NCBI RefSeq assembly: GCF_000003605.2
Contig: NW_003109080.1
Location: 424,129-443,179, forward strand
Source of the DNA: Saccoglossus kowalevskii
Lineage: Eukaryota > Hemichordata > Enteropneusta > Harrimaniidae
Direction: 5' to 3'
Length of the DNA stretch: 19,051 bases
Shown here: piece by piece, positions 1-12,500 of the stretch
Numbering within the stretch: position 1 is the stretch's first letter
Layout of the letters: every line of letters begins with the position of its first letter
Made by a program: the position numbers and the translations under genes
The notes under the pieces: generated by a model
Told to the model about the DNA's origin: nothing
What the model saw: only the letters and a program-made list of their open reading frames with translations
Database searches by the model: none

Positions 1-1093
1 ACAAACTTTGGAGGATTTTATTTCATTGCAATGCTCTACAATTGTGTTATCGCCCCGCGCCGTGTGAACACATTGCGAGATTGATTTTTCTTTATCAGAA
101 AAGACAAAATTTGATACACAATAATCACCGAATATTGCTACGTAAAATCAGTAAACACATACGACGACAATGGTTTGCTGCTGAATACACCTAAACTATT
201 TCAAATTGTATAAATAATTCATTTTATAACGTAGATTAGGGAGGGCCATGTGAATACTAGTAACTCACATGTAAACAAAATTCGAACTGTAGAAATGAAC
301 CACAAAAAAGTACATCTAACAGATTGGGACTTATAACCGGTTTGGAGGACATATACACATGACAACCCTCCGAATTTAAGAGACAATACCATCCATCAAT
401 CTGCGTCATCATGCGTGACGCCATCTTATGTAATTGTGAACTTCTGGCCATATAGCTGGGCAAAAAAACACTCAGTATTGGTATAGGAATATATGATATG
501 ATAATAATGGTTTATGTAGCGGCATATTATAGTTTCTGTTTTTTTTGGCGATATATCAGTTAAAATCAACAATCCGATATATGTGATTGCTGTATTGTCG
601 CTCATAACGAATACGTGCCACCATTATTGTAGCCAGGAATTTAGTCATTCAGAGTACACTTAAGATTTGCCTGGTGAATCGCTATATAACTACGCAGCAC
701 CACAGTACAGACTTCTGTGTCAACACAGATTGGCTGTTTCCATGACGTCAAGACATTACCTGGGAACATGTCCACAGCACTTCAGTCTCACGATCATAGA
801 CGATGTCTAGTCCAATATTTCGAAGTTATTGAAACTCACCATGATAATCATACAAGTAACTGTATAAATAAGACACGAACTGCATAATATGCTTTACACT
901 TTTACTAAAACACACTGGATAATAACACATATTACATAACAAGAACACATTTTATTTTTTCCAGGAAACTCTTGTTAATTATAATATAGTATATAGATAA
1001 TATATATGAATACTGGTACCCACAATGCAACATGAACCCTAATGCAAATATATGCCTAAAAAAAGTCAGTTATTCACCACGAAACGGGCATCG

Positions 1094-1411
1094 TTAAAGG
1101 GTGGTAGTCACGGTCGTTGCGCCACGCATGCGCGAGATATATGGGCCTCATATAAAGAAAATGGCGACTCGGACTTTGGCTGTTGCGCAGATCAACAAAC
1201 ACAGACTGAGACGTTACCAAGCTTTAGTTAGGTATTTTTTAGGTGATTGGAAGGTGTCGAAGGAGTCACCGGCGGTAATTAGTGCAAGTCGCGCCCAGGT
1301 AAAACCTCATACTTGTGATTTCCATTAGAAGAGCGCATTGGATTATGGGAAAATCAATGTTTACCAACACAAATGTCGCACATGCGCAGCGCGACGACCA
1401 CCGCCCTTTGA
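1094..1411. mobile_element. MITE-like element with terminal inverted repeats, TTAA flank
   Basis: The left end reads TTAA then AGGGTGGTAGTCACGGTCGT, leading to GCGCCACGCATGCG. The right end, read on the opposite strand, is AGGGCGGTGGTCGTCGCGCT then GCGCATG. The ends are imperfect inverted repeats of about 35 bp around a core of about 240 bp (element 1098-1407). The left flank is TTAA and the right flank TTGA, consistent with a decayed TTAA target duplication. It is too short to encode a transposase, so non-autonomous. GC content at the ends is far above the surroundings. Confidence 0.65.
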
Positions 1412-1606
1412 ATTTTATTACTAGTATCTAACGGCGGTTAATATAACAAAAAATAAAAATCAATCTTAATCTACTATCACTAAGTAAGAAATATGACTTT
1501 TACCAACTAGTCTACGTTGTACCAGTATTTGATAAGTAACTCAATAATATCAATTGTATTAAACTAGTGTGTGTAATACATTTCATATTGCAGAGTCACC
1601 AATTTG

Positions 1607-1684
1607 ATATTCACATATCTGTTTATATATTCACATATCTGTTTATATATCCACATATCTGTTTATATATGCACATATCTGTTT
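1607..1684. repeat. Minisatellite, 20-bp unit, about 3.8 copies
   Basis: The unit TCACATATCTGTTTATATAT is repeated in register at 1611, 1631, 1651 and 1671. Single-base changes mark the third and fourth copies (first base c, then g), and the last copy breaks off after CTGTTT. Confidence 0.95.
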
Positions 1685-3237
1685 CGCAACTATTTTTTTT
1701 ATGTAAAACGCAGTAACTACAAATTACAACGTAGTTTCTTTTGACATTGCTTTCACAAGTTCACGTCACTGTATGTAGCTCAGCGCACGGCAGTGAATTT
1801 GTAAAGATGGTGTTGTTTAGCCTTTTTAGTTTGAACTGTATGTATAGCATTTACAACGAGAACAATTTGATATAGAAATTGCATTAAATAAGATCGTTTC
1901 TGTTGAAGAAGGCAGTCACGTAGTCACGTGACCCCAGGCGGTTGTTAAACTCTGACGATCTCGCATTTAGAATCAGAATGACGCAAAACAACTGACAAAA
2001 TTAGGAACCGAAATGAAAATACTGTGAAGGCGTGCGTTTGTTCTTTAAATAAAGACAGGGGCTTTCATGGCACGAGTTCTGTAATGTTATACATTTCATC
2101 TGATATCTGCATAACCACCATTGTTATACGCCTCTGTAACCTATAGCCCTGAGCGCTACAATATTTTTGTTTAATTGTATTCGAGTTACTAGTATTGCAC
2201 TCTATTTGACCCTTGACCTCTCCACCTGATCAATGAAAATATAAGGCAAATAGCTGCGAAGCGTATATGCCGAAGCGTACGATTTACGAGAACCTAAACT
2301 CCGGTATTTTGTTAATAGTCTTATTATTGTACATTAACTTTTAAGGAAACTGAAAACAAAAGGTCGGCTGAAATACCGTTTTTGCATTCAGAAAACGTTT
2401 GCCATTAGGCGCTGTCAGTATATTCTAAATTTTCATAATCGAACACACGACATGCGTGAACTCCACTGACACAAATTCTGAGCTATCAATTTTTTACGAT
2501 CGAACCATAAGACCGTATACGTAACCGCTCTTTTATGCATTCACTATAAAAACTGTCTAGCAAATGTATTCGTGAAGTCACGTTACGAATATCTTCAGAA
2601 AGTATTACAACATGTAGTAACGAACAAATGATGCTGCCACTTTGACGAAACTCGTTGAGAATCACTGACGATATATAATCGTACATTAATCAGTGAAAAT
2701 GTTCAACAGCAGAGTGTCGGTGTTGTCAGGCGCAAGAACCCAAGACTGTACAGACACAAATTCAGACTGATTTTCCACCGTTTTAGTCCATAGAAGGCGT
2801 AAAATAATAAGGTTATACACTAAATATATTGAGATAATGGCGTATTTCGAGATTGTCAGCTATTATTTCAAAAATTTCTCCGCATCGCATGTACGTAAGA
2901 ATAACCGGGATTCGAAAACGGTGTTTATAGAACGGCCATAGTTTTTGCGTTTACATGATGCGAAGCAGATATGTGAAATGTGTTAGCCTACAAATGTTTT
3001 AAATCTCGGATAGTAATTATCATCTGTGAATGCTGAGCATATGTGAACTACATCTCGTGTAATAACAAGGTTAATATTACTAGTATCTAAATATGTGTAC
3101 CTTTAGAAAGTGATTCAAGAAATATACCATGACCATACCGAACAGGATTACGTCATATATAATACCTTGCAAGTTTAAGAACAATCAGCGACAGGTATTT
3201 CACGTTAGCTTGCAGTAATTTATGCATGTGTCAGATT

Positions 3238-3243
3238 TTTAAT
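3238..3243 (-). promoter_or_regulatory. Candidate polyadenylation hexamer ATTAAA
   Basis: A minus-strand ATTAAA lies about 330 nt beyond the stop codon. It is the common variant of AATAAA. Its spacing suits a short 3' UTR, but a hexamer alone occurs often by chance in AT-rich DNA. Confidence 0.25.
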
Positions 3244-3591
3244 TTCCAACTATTAACTGATATTATTAAGAACTGTTGAATACGATTGCATGAGTGCATG
3301 AGTTGGGAAATGTACCATATAAGATATGTAAGGTACTTTCAAACATCAGTGAGCAACAATGCTAAACTATGAGAGCGTTCGGAAGATGACAGAATTGCGT
3401 TTGATCTTCATCTTTGAAATTGTCAGATATTTGAAAGACACAGTTATAATAAACAGACAGATCAAATTTGTCCTAACTAAATATACAATTATATTACAGT
3501 TTTTTTTTAAGGTAATGCTAATTAATGGTTTGATTGATTTTTCTACTGTGAGGCAGCGGGCAAGAAGTTCATTTCATTCTGTATCTTGAAC
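3238..3591 (-). CDS. Exon 24: last five codons, stop and likely 3' UTR
   Basis: A strong acceptor (TTTTTTACTTCTTACTTGCAG) is followed in phase 0 by VQDTE and TGA at 3574-3576. Only 3574-3591 is coding. The rest is proposed 3' UTR, ended arbitrarily at an ATTAAA on the minus strand (3243-3238), the only polyadenylation-like hexamer I find within about 350 nt. The UTR end is uncertain. Confidence 0.7.
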
Positions 3592-6500
3592 CTGCAAGTA
3601 AGAAGTAAAAAATAGTTACCAAGTATGTAGATGAGTTCGTATAAGATTCAATACATCTTCCTTCATGGGTATGTGTATTTCTGAAGTGTATTCTGGAAAT
3701 GCGTCTGTCAACACAAAACAAATAAGAAGAGAACAAACATCTCGTATTTGGTTTATCATCTTTTCTGAACTTGTTTAATTCACACAAGGACACGCACATC
3801 TTGTAGCAGTGTCTTGAGTATGTATGTAACTAATATGATTTTGTTTTGTTTTTCAAGCGAACCACCTCGCCTAAAACAGTGAACAGGAAATAGCACAGGA
3901 GATACGTTATATTACCATATTCTTAGATTTCTTATAACGCCATACAGCAATAACCGTGGCTCCCACCACCATAACGAAGCCGCCTATAGACAAACCAATG
4001 GCAAGCGAAGTATCTTTTGGATAAAACAAAACAAAAATCAGAAAAATGTTGTTGACAACACGTGACATTGTCTGCTGTAGCATTTAATACTTGCAACATA
4101 ACGTAAGTAATAGTAGTGTACATTTGAAAGTAGCTAAACAAAATATATACAAGAATTTACACCAGTTTAAAGGAAACATCAAGCCAACAACAACATGACC
4201 CCGCAAGAAAAAGCCCCACAAATGTAGGAGAATGCGATTTACAGTTTTTTATATCACTTTTCATTCTGTAGATATTCAACTTTTTCATCAGTATTATGTG
4301 GTCAGCCATCTTGATTCTCAAGCAAAGGACTATGGGTAAAGTATGACATCATAGAATCTGTTGTCATAAATTACGCCATACACGTGTATGTAGGTGTAAA
4401 TGGCCATATATTGTGGATATGTTTCTGATAATCTACTTACTATCCGTATCAGTCCAGGTGTCCTGAGATATGTCAGGAATGCACTGCATCGTAGAGTCAC
4501 TTGGATGGTACTCACCAGATGAATAACAATGTCCATTAATTTCACACGCATTGTTCTGACAAAAAAAGGATGGCATGTACTTAGATTTCTAATGACGACA
4601 TGATCCAATAGGCGCACATGGCCGCAGAGATCTTGTAGAGCGCGAGAGAGCCACGAGACTTGTAAACCAAACACTGCTTATATTAAGCCATGTTGTCGTG
4701 TACTGACCACATGTGTGTGACATCACCGAGGCGCCAGCACGAGGTAGAACCACCTTGTCATTGGTCGAACAAGAGAAGGGGTCAAAATCACACAGTTATG
4801 CTTGGAAGCAATCTTGGTAAAGTATGTGGTTTGACTAAACGTTATACACGTGCTAAAATGAATATCCCAAAATGACATATGATTAATGAGCGAGGATAAA
4901 TAGAGCTCCGTGATAATTTAACCTTTGACCCCATTATGATATAACTTACCTTAAGGCGACACATTCTATTGTCATTACATTCGATACATATCGAATCATA
5001 CATTGTCAATACCATTCCATTACTCAATGTAGCTCCCCTGTCGTTGCTCACGTATACAATCACAGTAGCGAACGTTGTACCCTTTTCTTCCGAGTGTGCA
5101 GTGGTTATAATAGATTCTGGAAATTGACAATATACTTCGCGGAAACTCATAAAAAATGTCCCGGTTTCATGTAAGTTACCAACTGCAGTTTCCGACCAAT
5201 CGCCATCGATATGCTGCAATGCGATCAACAATGTTTTAGCCGACTGCTGTACACAGTTCAGAAACTAATGGTCGCTATACAGAAGCATGTCTGAATGTCT
5301 GTAACACATTGCGTAAGGCCATCACGTAATAATATATATCATAACTAACGTATTTCTGTTATCTTCTTTTAGTTTTAAAGTCCGACTTAATATTTGGATC
5401 CTCTTTCAAAATCGGTGTTCACTGTTGACTAACAGTCGAATGAATACTAATTTAAACAGAAAATATTGCTAAAATTTTGCATGGTACATCCAGAAACACG
5501 AAGATTGCGCAGCGTCTAGCGGTAATTATAATTAAAATGTGGTAAAATGATGTCAGAAGTGAATAACTGAGAAACGGTTCGGAATCACATGGCAGAATCA
5601 CTGATAAAATTTGTCTGATATGAAAACGCGACAATTCAGGAATACCGTGATGATAAATCAATCAATTGCTTACAAATTTACCTCAGTGATTGCGTAATGG
5701 CATGACGAATCATTGGAATCAAGTAAATTATTCCCAACTAGGGAAGGAAATTGACAGTTTTCGGTGCGTGCGTCACACAGCCCATGATATCGGTCGCCTT
5801 CTACCAATAACACACTTGGAGGTTGAGACAGATCAACAGAGCAGTCAGCGCCGCCATATCCTGTAAGTAGGTGCGTGAATAGCGATAAGATGAAACTAAT
5901 TACATAAAGCACTTGAAATCATCAAGTTGGTTAAAGGGCAGTGGTCGTCGCGCAGCGCATGTTCGAATTTCATGTAAATAAACAATGTATTTTACATGCG
6001 TTGTATACGTCGCTATGAGTCCCATATCGAACAGGACGCGGCGCGACAACTATTTTCTCGTATAAACGGCGAAACAATGTAAAACTTCAGCAAAGACGTC
6101 CCTGTAAAACACAACCTCTTTCGACGACGAGGCTGGTGCCGTAGTTGTGAAAATAAAACGCAACTTACCTTCAATACAATGGCATGATCCATTCTCGCAT
6201 CTGCCCTGTTCACTACATCGTGTATAGCAAAGTGAATTATACAAAACAGATGGCGGCACATAAGTTCCATTCACTGAAATGAAATAATCGTAAACACCGA
6301 AAATGACGTGTAACTGCTAACACTGTGCACATCATAGTGAATACTCCACTCATGTAAATCGCGCCCTCCAGCGGCGAAGTATCTCTGTGAGGTAAATGGG
6401 TAAAGGGAATGCTATGCTTGGCTTGCCATTTTTTTTGATCTGCAGTCTTTCGTTTTTGACAATTTGTAAATGGCATTGCGTTAAAGTCGCGAATTATGGA

Positions 6501-9500
6501 AATCTGTGTAGGTGGCTACTACGACAGTTAAATGTCGCGTGCTATCTACACTAGATGAAGAGCATTAGAATGCAGAATGCATAAACCCTGGCAAAAAAAA
6601 GAAGATAAAGATTATCGCCGGTCTTTGTGCGATCAGCAAATGTTAACGCCTTCACCACAGCATTTAGCGCACATAGCCCCAATCGCGTCAATCAAACTTG
6701 AAGGCGTGTGTCGTTATCTGCCGTTATTGAATGTTACGTAATAAGTCTACCGTACCATTCTCATACAAGGTTACGTTCTTTAGAACTTCAAATTCACAGT
6801 GATATTCCATCTCCCGTACCGCAATATATACAAGGTCAAAACCATCAATCAACTGGCGAGAAAAAAACATGTGTATTACGTATTAACAATGTGTGCAGTA
6901 TCGACTTTTCCACATTGCTTTGCCAGAAGCTACCCTCAAAACTTGTTGTTATACATAAAGTTATGTTGTTCATTCAGAAAAATACATACTTCGTATATAG
7001 AACACCGTGTCGCTGTGAAGTAAAAGAGGTGTGAATGGAAATCCAACGTTCTCGTTTCCGTTTCACTGAAAGGGAAGTAAGAGCGCCATCAGTGTTTAGA
7101 GTGTGACAATAAATTTATCAATTACCGATATGTCTTCAACACATCCATCCACACCGATAAACAAGTCCACGTTATGTACCGACGTACAATATTCAGCCAC
7201 CGGAGAGCTCAACACTGCGGATCGACACCGACTCTCGGCCTCATCGCGAGTTATACCACTGCGAGTTGGCCAGCTGACTGATACTTGTATTGTTGCTTCG
7301 GGTGTAATGACCTCTCGTTTTTTCCTCCTTTCAAACAGAGATAAGGAAGTTTATGATAAAATGTACCCCAAGACAGCGACGTGACCAAGTATAAATAATC
7401 AGCCCAGATAATATCACACGTGGCATGGTCTATGTTTTTTTTTTCATCCTCTTTGTTCGAAAAAGCCACATCACACCAGAACAATGTTGCTCAAGAGTCA
7501 TATTCAAATTATGGAAATTACCTCACTGGCTGGTTTTCATGATTTTCAGCGGTAATAGCCGATCGCCTACCTACGTTGACAGTAGTTACATCCATACGAG
7601 AGAATACGTCCGGCGGTGGTTGAACACCTGTCCCTTCGCCACATTCTTCCAACACCACGTCATCAAAACATTCACACATAGTATCACCATCATCGTCATT
7701 AATAGATTCCTGGCTATCGTCTGATTCAACAATATCTGGCAGGCTTTCGAATAAACTCTCCCCTTGGTTCAATCTAGTAGATTTATAAACATACTTATAA
7801 ATAAAACATATTTGAGGTGACGTCATGATTACATCATTCTTTTGACCCATTACATTTTTGACTCCCAAAGCACACAATGGGAGTCTTTGCGGTAAGTGCA
7901 TCTGTGTGTGACTGTTTCACTGATATCTCAAGAACCAATTATCAGATTTTATTGAAACTTGGTACTTAGATGCTCTGGGTTAATACTCAGACCTGATTAG
8001 TTTTTGGTTGAAGTCTTTGCATATTAATTACTAATTGCATATTAATTAACTGATTTTCAAGCATTTTTACTTGTTTCTCATGTACTATTGAGCAGATATT
8101 AATGAAACTTGCTCTGGGATAATGTTCAGACCGGACAAGTTTTTGGATGTAATCCATGCATATTAATTAACTAATTTGCATATTAATTAACCGACGTATG
8201 GCATTTTCAATTGTTTTTCATGTACTAATCAACATATATTAATTTACTTTTTACATAGATGCTCTGGGATAATGTTCAGACCTGACTAGTTTTTGGTTGA
8301 ATTCCATTTATATTAATTATCTAATTTGCATAATTAACACTTATATCTCAAGTACTATTGAAAGATTTCAATGAAACTTGGTACATAGTTGCTCTGGGAC
8401 AATGTGCAGACCTTATTGGGTTTCGGTTGAAATCTGAGCATATTAATTAAATATTAAGCATTTTCACTTTTTGTCAAGAACCATTAATCAGATTTCAATA
8501 AAACTTGGTATATACACATGTAGATACTTAGGGATAAGCCATATACATGCTCAGTTTAGGGGTAAATTTTGTACTTACTAATTACCTAATTTGCATAAAT
8601 TAACCAATTTATAGATGCTCCACAGATATCTTGAGTACCACTGATCAAATTTTAATGAAACTAGGTACATAGGAGCTTCTAAATAATCCACAAATCTGAT
8701 TACCCCAGGGTTGAAATCCATGCATCAACTAATTACCTATTATTAGTTTCATATGTGTTTCTTAATATGTATAACTGTAATGTAACAAGTACTTTTGCAA
8801 ATTGGGACATGCAGCCGGTGCTATAATTGTGTTGTCTGAGAAGATATATGACTATCATATATAGTCATTATTTCATTAAATATTTATAATTGTTAAACCA
8901 TAGTTACTTGGAGCCAATCCTAATTATCGGTTGCAGTTTTATTGTTCAATACTGTATTTGCTCTATTATAAAGCACATGTGGTTACTGTAAATATACATG
9001 ACAAGGACTGTCACAGGTCTATGGTGAAAATAAGACATATTTCAATGATTTTGCATGCAATAAACCAAATATTTGCTTTATGTGTATTGAAAATGTGTTT
9101 TTAATATTATAGTATTTGTATTTCATGCCCCCAAAACCTTCAGCACACGGGAGTTCTTTCTAAGTTTTCTTTAATCTGCTATATAGTTGGTAACAAATAA
9201 TAACAAATGCCCGTGATATACCAACAGGATATATAAAGGGACATATCCATACACTATTGGAAAAATGTACTAAGTTAAAGTAATAACTGATTCTTTCTCG
9301 CGAGAATTTTCACAACTTCACATTTGCGGGAATTTGTATTCTTGTCAAAAAAAGGCGAGATATGTTTTCCTCTCAAATAAAGAGATGTAATAAACAATTT
9401 TCACCAAAAAGTTCTAGAAAGTATCAATTTCTCGCTGTAATCTTGCACTTTTTTACCAGCAGCGATCATATGATCGGCTTTGAAACGGCTGATTTGATCT

Positions 9501-12500
9501 TGTGCGAAATGAATTGTCAGCTTCACATCGTCAGTTGTTTTCTTGTTATATTGCACTCTGGCTGTCAGTGAAATCAAACGTTAAAGCGGGGGGGGGGGGG
9601 TCGTCACCTGAGCACGCGCGGGAATTAAGTCCCAAGCGACGATAACAACACACGCTAAAAACACAAAGGCTCATGGGTAGACAATGACACGCAATGGCCA
9701 TCTTACGCATGCGCAGGTGACGACTCCTCCCGCTTTAAAAGTAGTAAATAATATTCACACAAAGGAGCTCACTTCCAACTGGAACAAAATTCATCGGGTC
9801 GTCTTCCAACAACGGTATAGTCGAGGCGTTCGCCATTAACCATTGTATAATCATTGCTCCGGTCAACATCAAATATTCCGCACAGTCCTAGCGTATTTTC
9901 TATATCGTCACTTGGAACAACAATCTGCACATTCATACCCCATGATTCGACGTCGATGGTGACCGTACTACCAGACGGCGTCTGTACCTACATAACGTCA
10001 AACATTAACACCAAGTTAGCAAATATTTAGAATTTAGTTGGGCTGATTTAATTATGCTATAAATATTAATAACATATAAAATGACAATCAATACGAAATC
10101 CAACAGGTTTATTCTGACTGAAATCCAAGGCTAATAAATATTCATTAATGCATAATGCATTGAGGCACCGTAAACTGTTGGTTGATTCACACTTTACTAG
10201 AGAAGATCATGGTCGAGGTCAAGTGACACGATGTTTCAGTACTCTGAGTTTAGCGAAAACACAAACATCGTCGAATACTGTTTAGCAAAGTATTTGGATA
10301 TGTATGTATTGAAGTTGTGATCTTGCGGCCGAGGAGAGTTTCCATACACAGTTGAAGCTAGTAGTTGCAAGTCACGAAACCATTACCAAATATACACGCT
10401 GATTTTTTTCTGAACACTAATCGTTTATTAGTGTTATTGTTTCACTTACGCCATTAACATAATTCATTCATTATTTTTCATTTATGAATATGCCAATAAA
10501 ATTATGATAACTGTGATTCACATGTGACAAGCAGCAGAGGACAGAATATTAATCATGAATATTAATGTCCTTCCAATTGTGTTTCGCCATGGAGAGAAAA
10601 TATTCGATATACTTCGCAAATTCGTCAGAAATGAATGCGGTCAATTTACAATACTGTACTGGCAGCTTTTCCCATCCTTGAAAGATACTACCACATATGT
10701 ACGTTGGTCAGTTTTACCTTCATCATACACATTACTTTAATGTGATGTCGACAAGTCATGTCGTGCGCTGACGGTCATATCCAGTTACTCCGCCGACATT
10801 TACACGCATTCAAAAATAAGGTCCCGACATACGAAGATAAAATGAGAGTCTCCATGAATGAGTTGTCACTTCATCACTTACTGTAAAACGTTTACCACTC
10901 TCGTCTCGTAATATTTGCATTCTTGGGGAGTCACCTATAATTCTCTCCAATTGAGGAGCCGTTTCACCCCAAACTCCGTCACACATAGAAATCCTTACGA
11001 CTTCATTGTCTTCCCGTATAGCAACTCCACAGTTGCAGTAAACGGCCCAGCATTGCCAGGTCCGTGTATGAACCTAAAATGTAACGCATACACAGATATG
11101 TTTTAATATGCAACACATCATAAGATGTGGTTGATAAATGTGGAGAAGCTATAATTCTACTGGGGATAATCAGGAGGTACCTCCTTTTTCGATATGTGGA
11201 GTGTTGAAGTGGCGCAATGATTCGGTTGGCGACGGGGTGATTGTATGCATAATAAGTATTTTAACTTTTTTTCTATTTGTCTGTATTTATGCACGCGTTT
11301 TTGAATTGTAAATACGGTTATCTGACTATATGAATATCTACATAGCAGCTCATCATCTCTCGGTTGCACCCGTCAACCATTCTTGCAGAACAAACAATGT
11401 GCAGTTTTTTTTGATGCGCTTACACGACATACATTCCTGCTGCACATTAGGAGAATGCAAACTATGACATAATTGCGTACTCTCCAATAAAAATCCACTC
11501 ACCTCAAAATTCCGGCTAGTACTTCTATGCAATACAAAATCTCCAGCCATATAACAGTCATATTTTCTGTATAGTAAGTATAATTGAATTCTGAATAAGT
11601 CTCGCTGAATTTGAGTGTCAATCAATATTGTGGAGGAGAGAATTATACTCAGACCGGCTTGTGATCTGTTTCCACGATTTACGTTTTTTAACAGAAATTC
11701 ATGAAGAAAACACAACTATTCTAAGCGTGACTAGTCAATTATTCATTTTGACCATGACCTCACATACAAACACACTATTGATTGGGCAGGAAAGCACGAA
11801 ATATTTCAGATTCCAGTAAAGAAAAATGGCGTCATTCATAAATAAGACATTCGAACATTTGCATAATAGTCACGAAACACGAATTACTACTTACGTTCCA
11901 TCATACGTCACGAAATGTGGATCACCATTACTTGTACAACGAGCGGTGTCTTTATCATGTACTTCGACCTAAACATAAATATATAGAGATTATCACTGAT
12001 AAAAAACGCGACAACCACGATACTGTTTGTCACACTTTCTTTAATATGAGTTCATGCCATCAGCACACCAACAACAATATTATTGTTATGAATTCCAATA
12101 TTGCGAAAACATTTCCAAAAATTGACATTAAAAAATGGAGTTTCCAGAGTGATAATAGTTTTTCATTACGTATGCATATGTCCCATGATGCATCGCATAT
12201 ATGTGCATGCGCAGTAACAGGCACAGTATTGACAAATTTGAATTTGGCTCGAATTGGCGTAATATATACCATTTACAACATTTCCATGTAATAGCGCATT
12301 ATCCCCTTCCAAATAACAAACACGTGTATGCAAATATAAATTAACAAGACAATGTTTACTGAGGTGGTTTCTCTATATCCGGGTTCAACATTCACGGAAC
12401 AGTCACCAGTGGGCTCAAAATACACCGTTAAATACTGGTCGCCGTCTTGTTGGAAATCACGCACTGCGTCTATTTTGACGTTTAATAAACGGTCAAAGGT

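Larger units (their letters stand above)
1..3230. other. Probable intergenic region
   Basis: No open frame here looks coding and I find no phase-consistent exon chain on either strand. The content is AT-rich single-copy-looking sequence, apart from the inverted-repeat element at 1098-1407 and the 20-bp minisatellite at 1607-1684. A distant exon of a neighbouring gene or a longer 3' UTR cannot be excluded. Confidence 0.55.
7774..9772 (-). other. Intron 15, about 2 kb, repeat-filled
   Basis: The longest intron of the gene separates the LGLCG half of the vWD domain from its exit. It holds a degenerate tandem array near its 3' end (about 7910-8745), an AT-rich unremarkable middle (8750-9580) and an inverted-repeat element at 9585-9734, only 39 bp from the exon 15 donor. 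Confidence 0.8.

Noticed and set aside
2486-2686. Minus-strand 66-codon frame in the intergenic part
   Set aside because: No domain, no splice borders that connect it to anything, and a length expected by chance.
4842-5231. Met at 5231 as a separate gene start
   Set aside because: The frame continues upstream to a phase-0 acceptor at 5246 and joins exon 20. No signal peptide or promoter is seen.
6013-6270. Minus-strand 85-codon frame overlapping exon 19
   Set aside because: A shadow of the EGF exon in another frame. The real frame gives GTYVPP and the EGF cysteines and has clean splice borders.
7425-7724. Plus-strand 99-codon frame
   Set aside because: Antisense to exon 16. The minus strand carries the family motifs and phase.
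8848-8868. Palindrome ATGACTAT...ATAGTCAT
   Set aside because: An 8-bp stem in AT-rich intron sequence is expected by chance; no supporting context.
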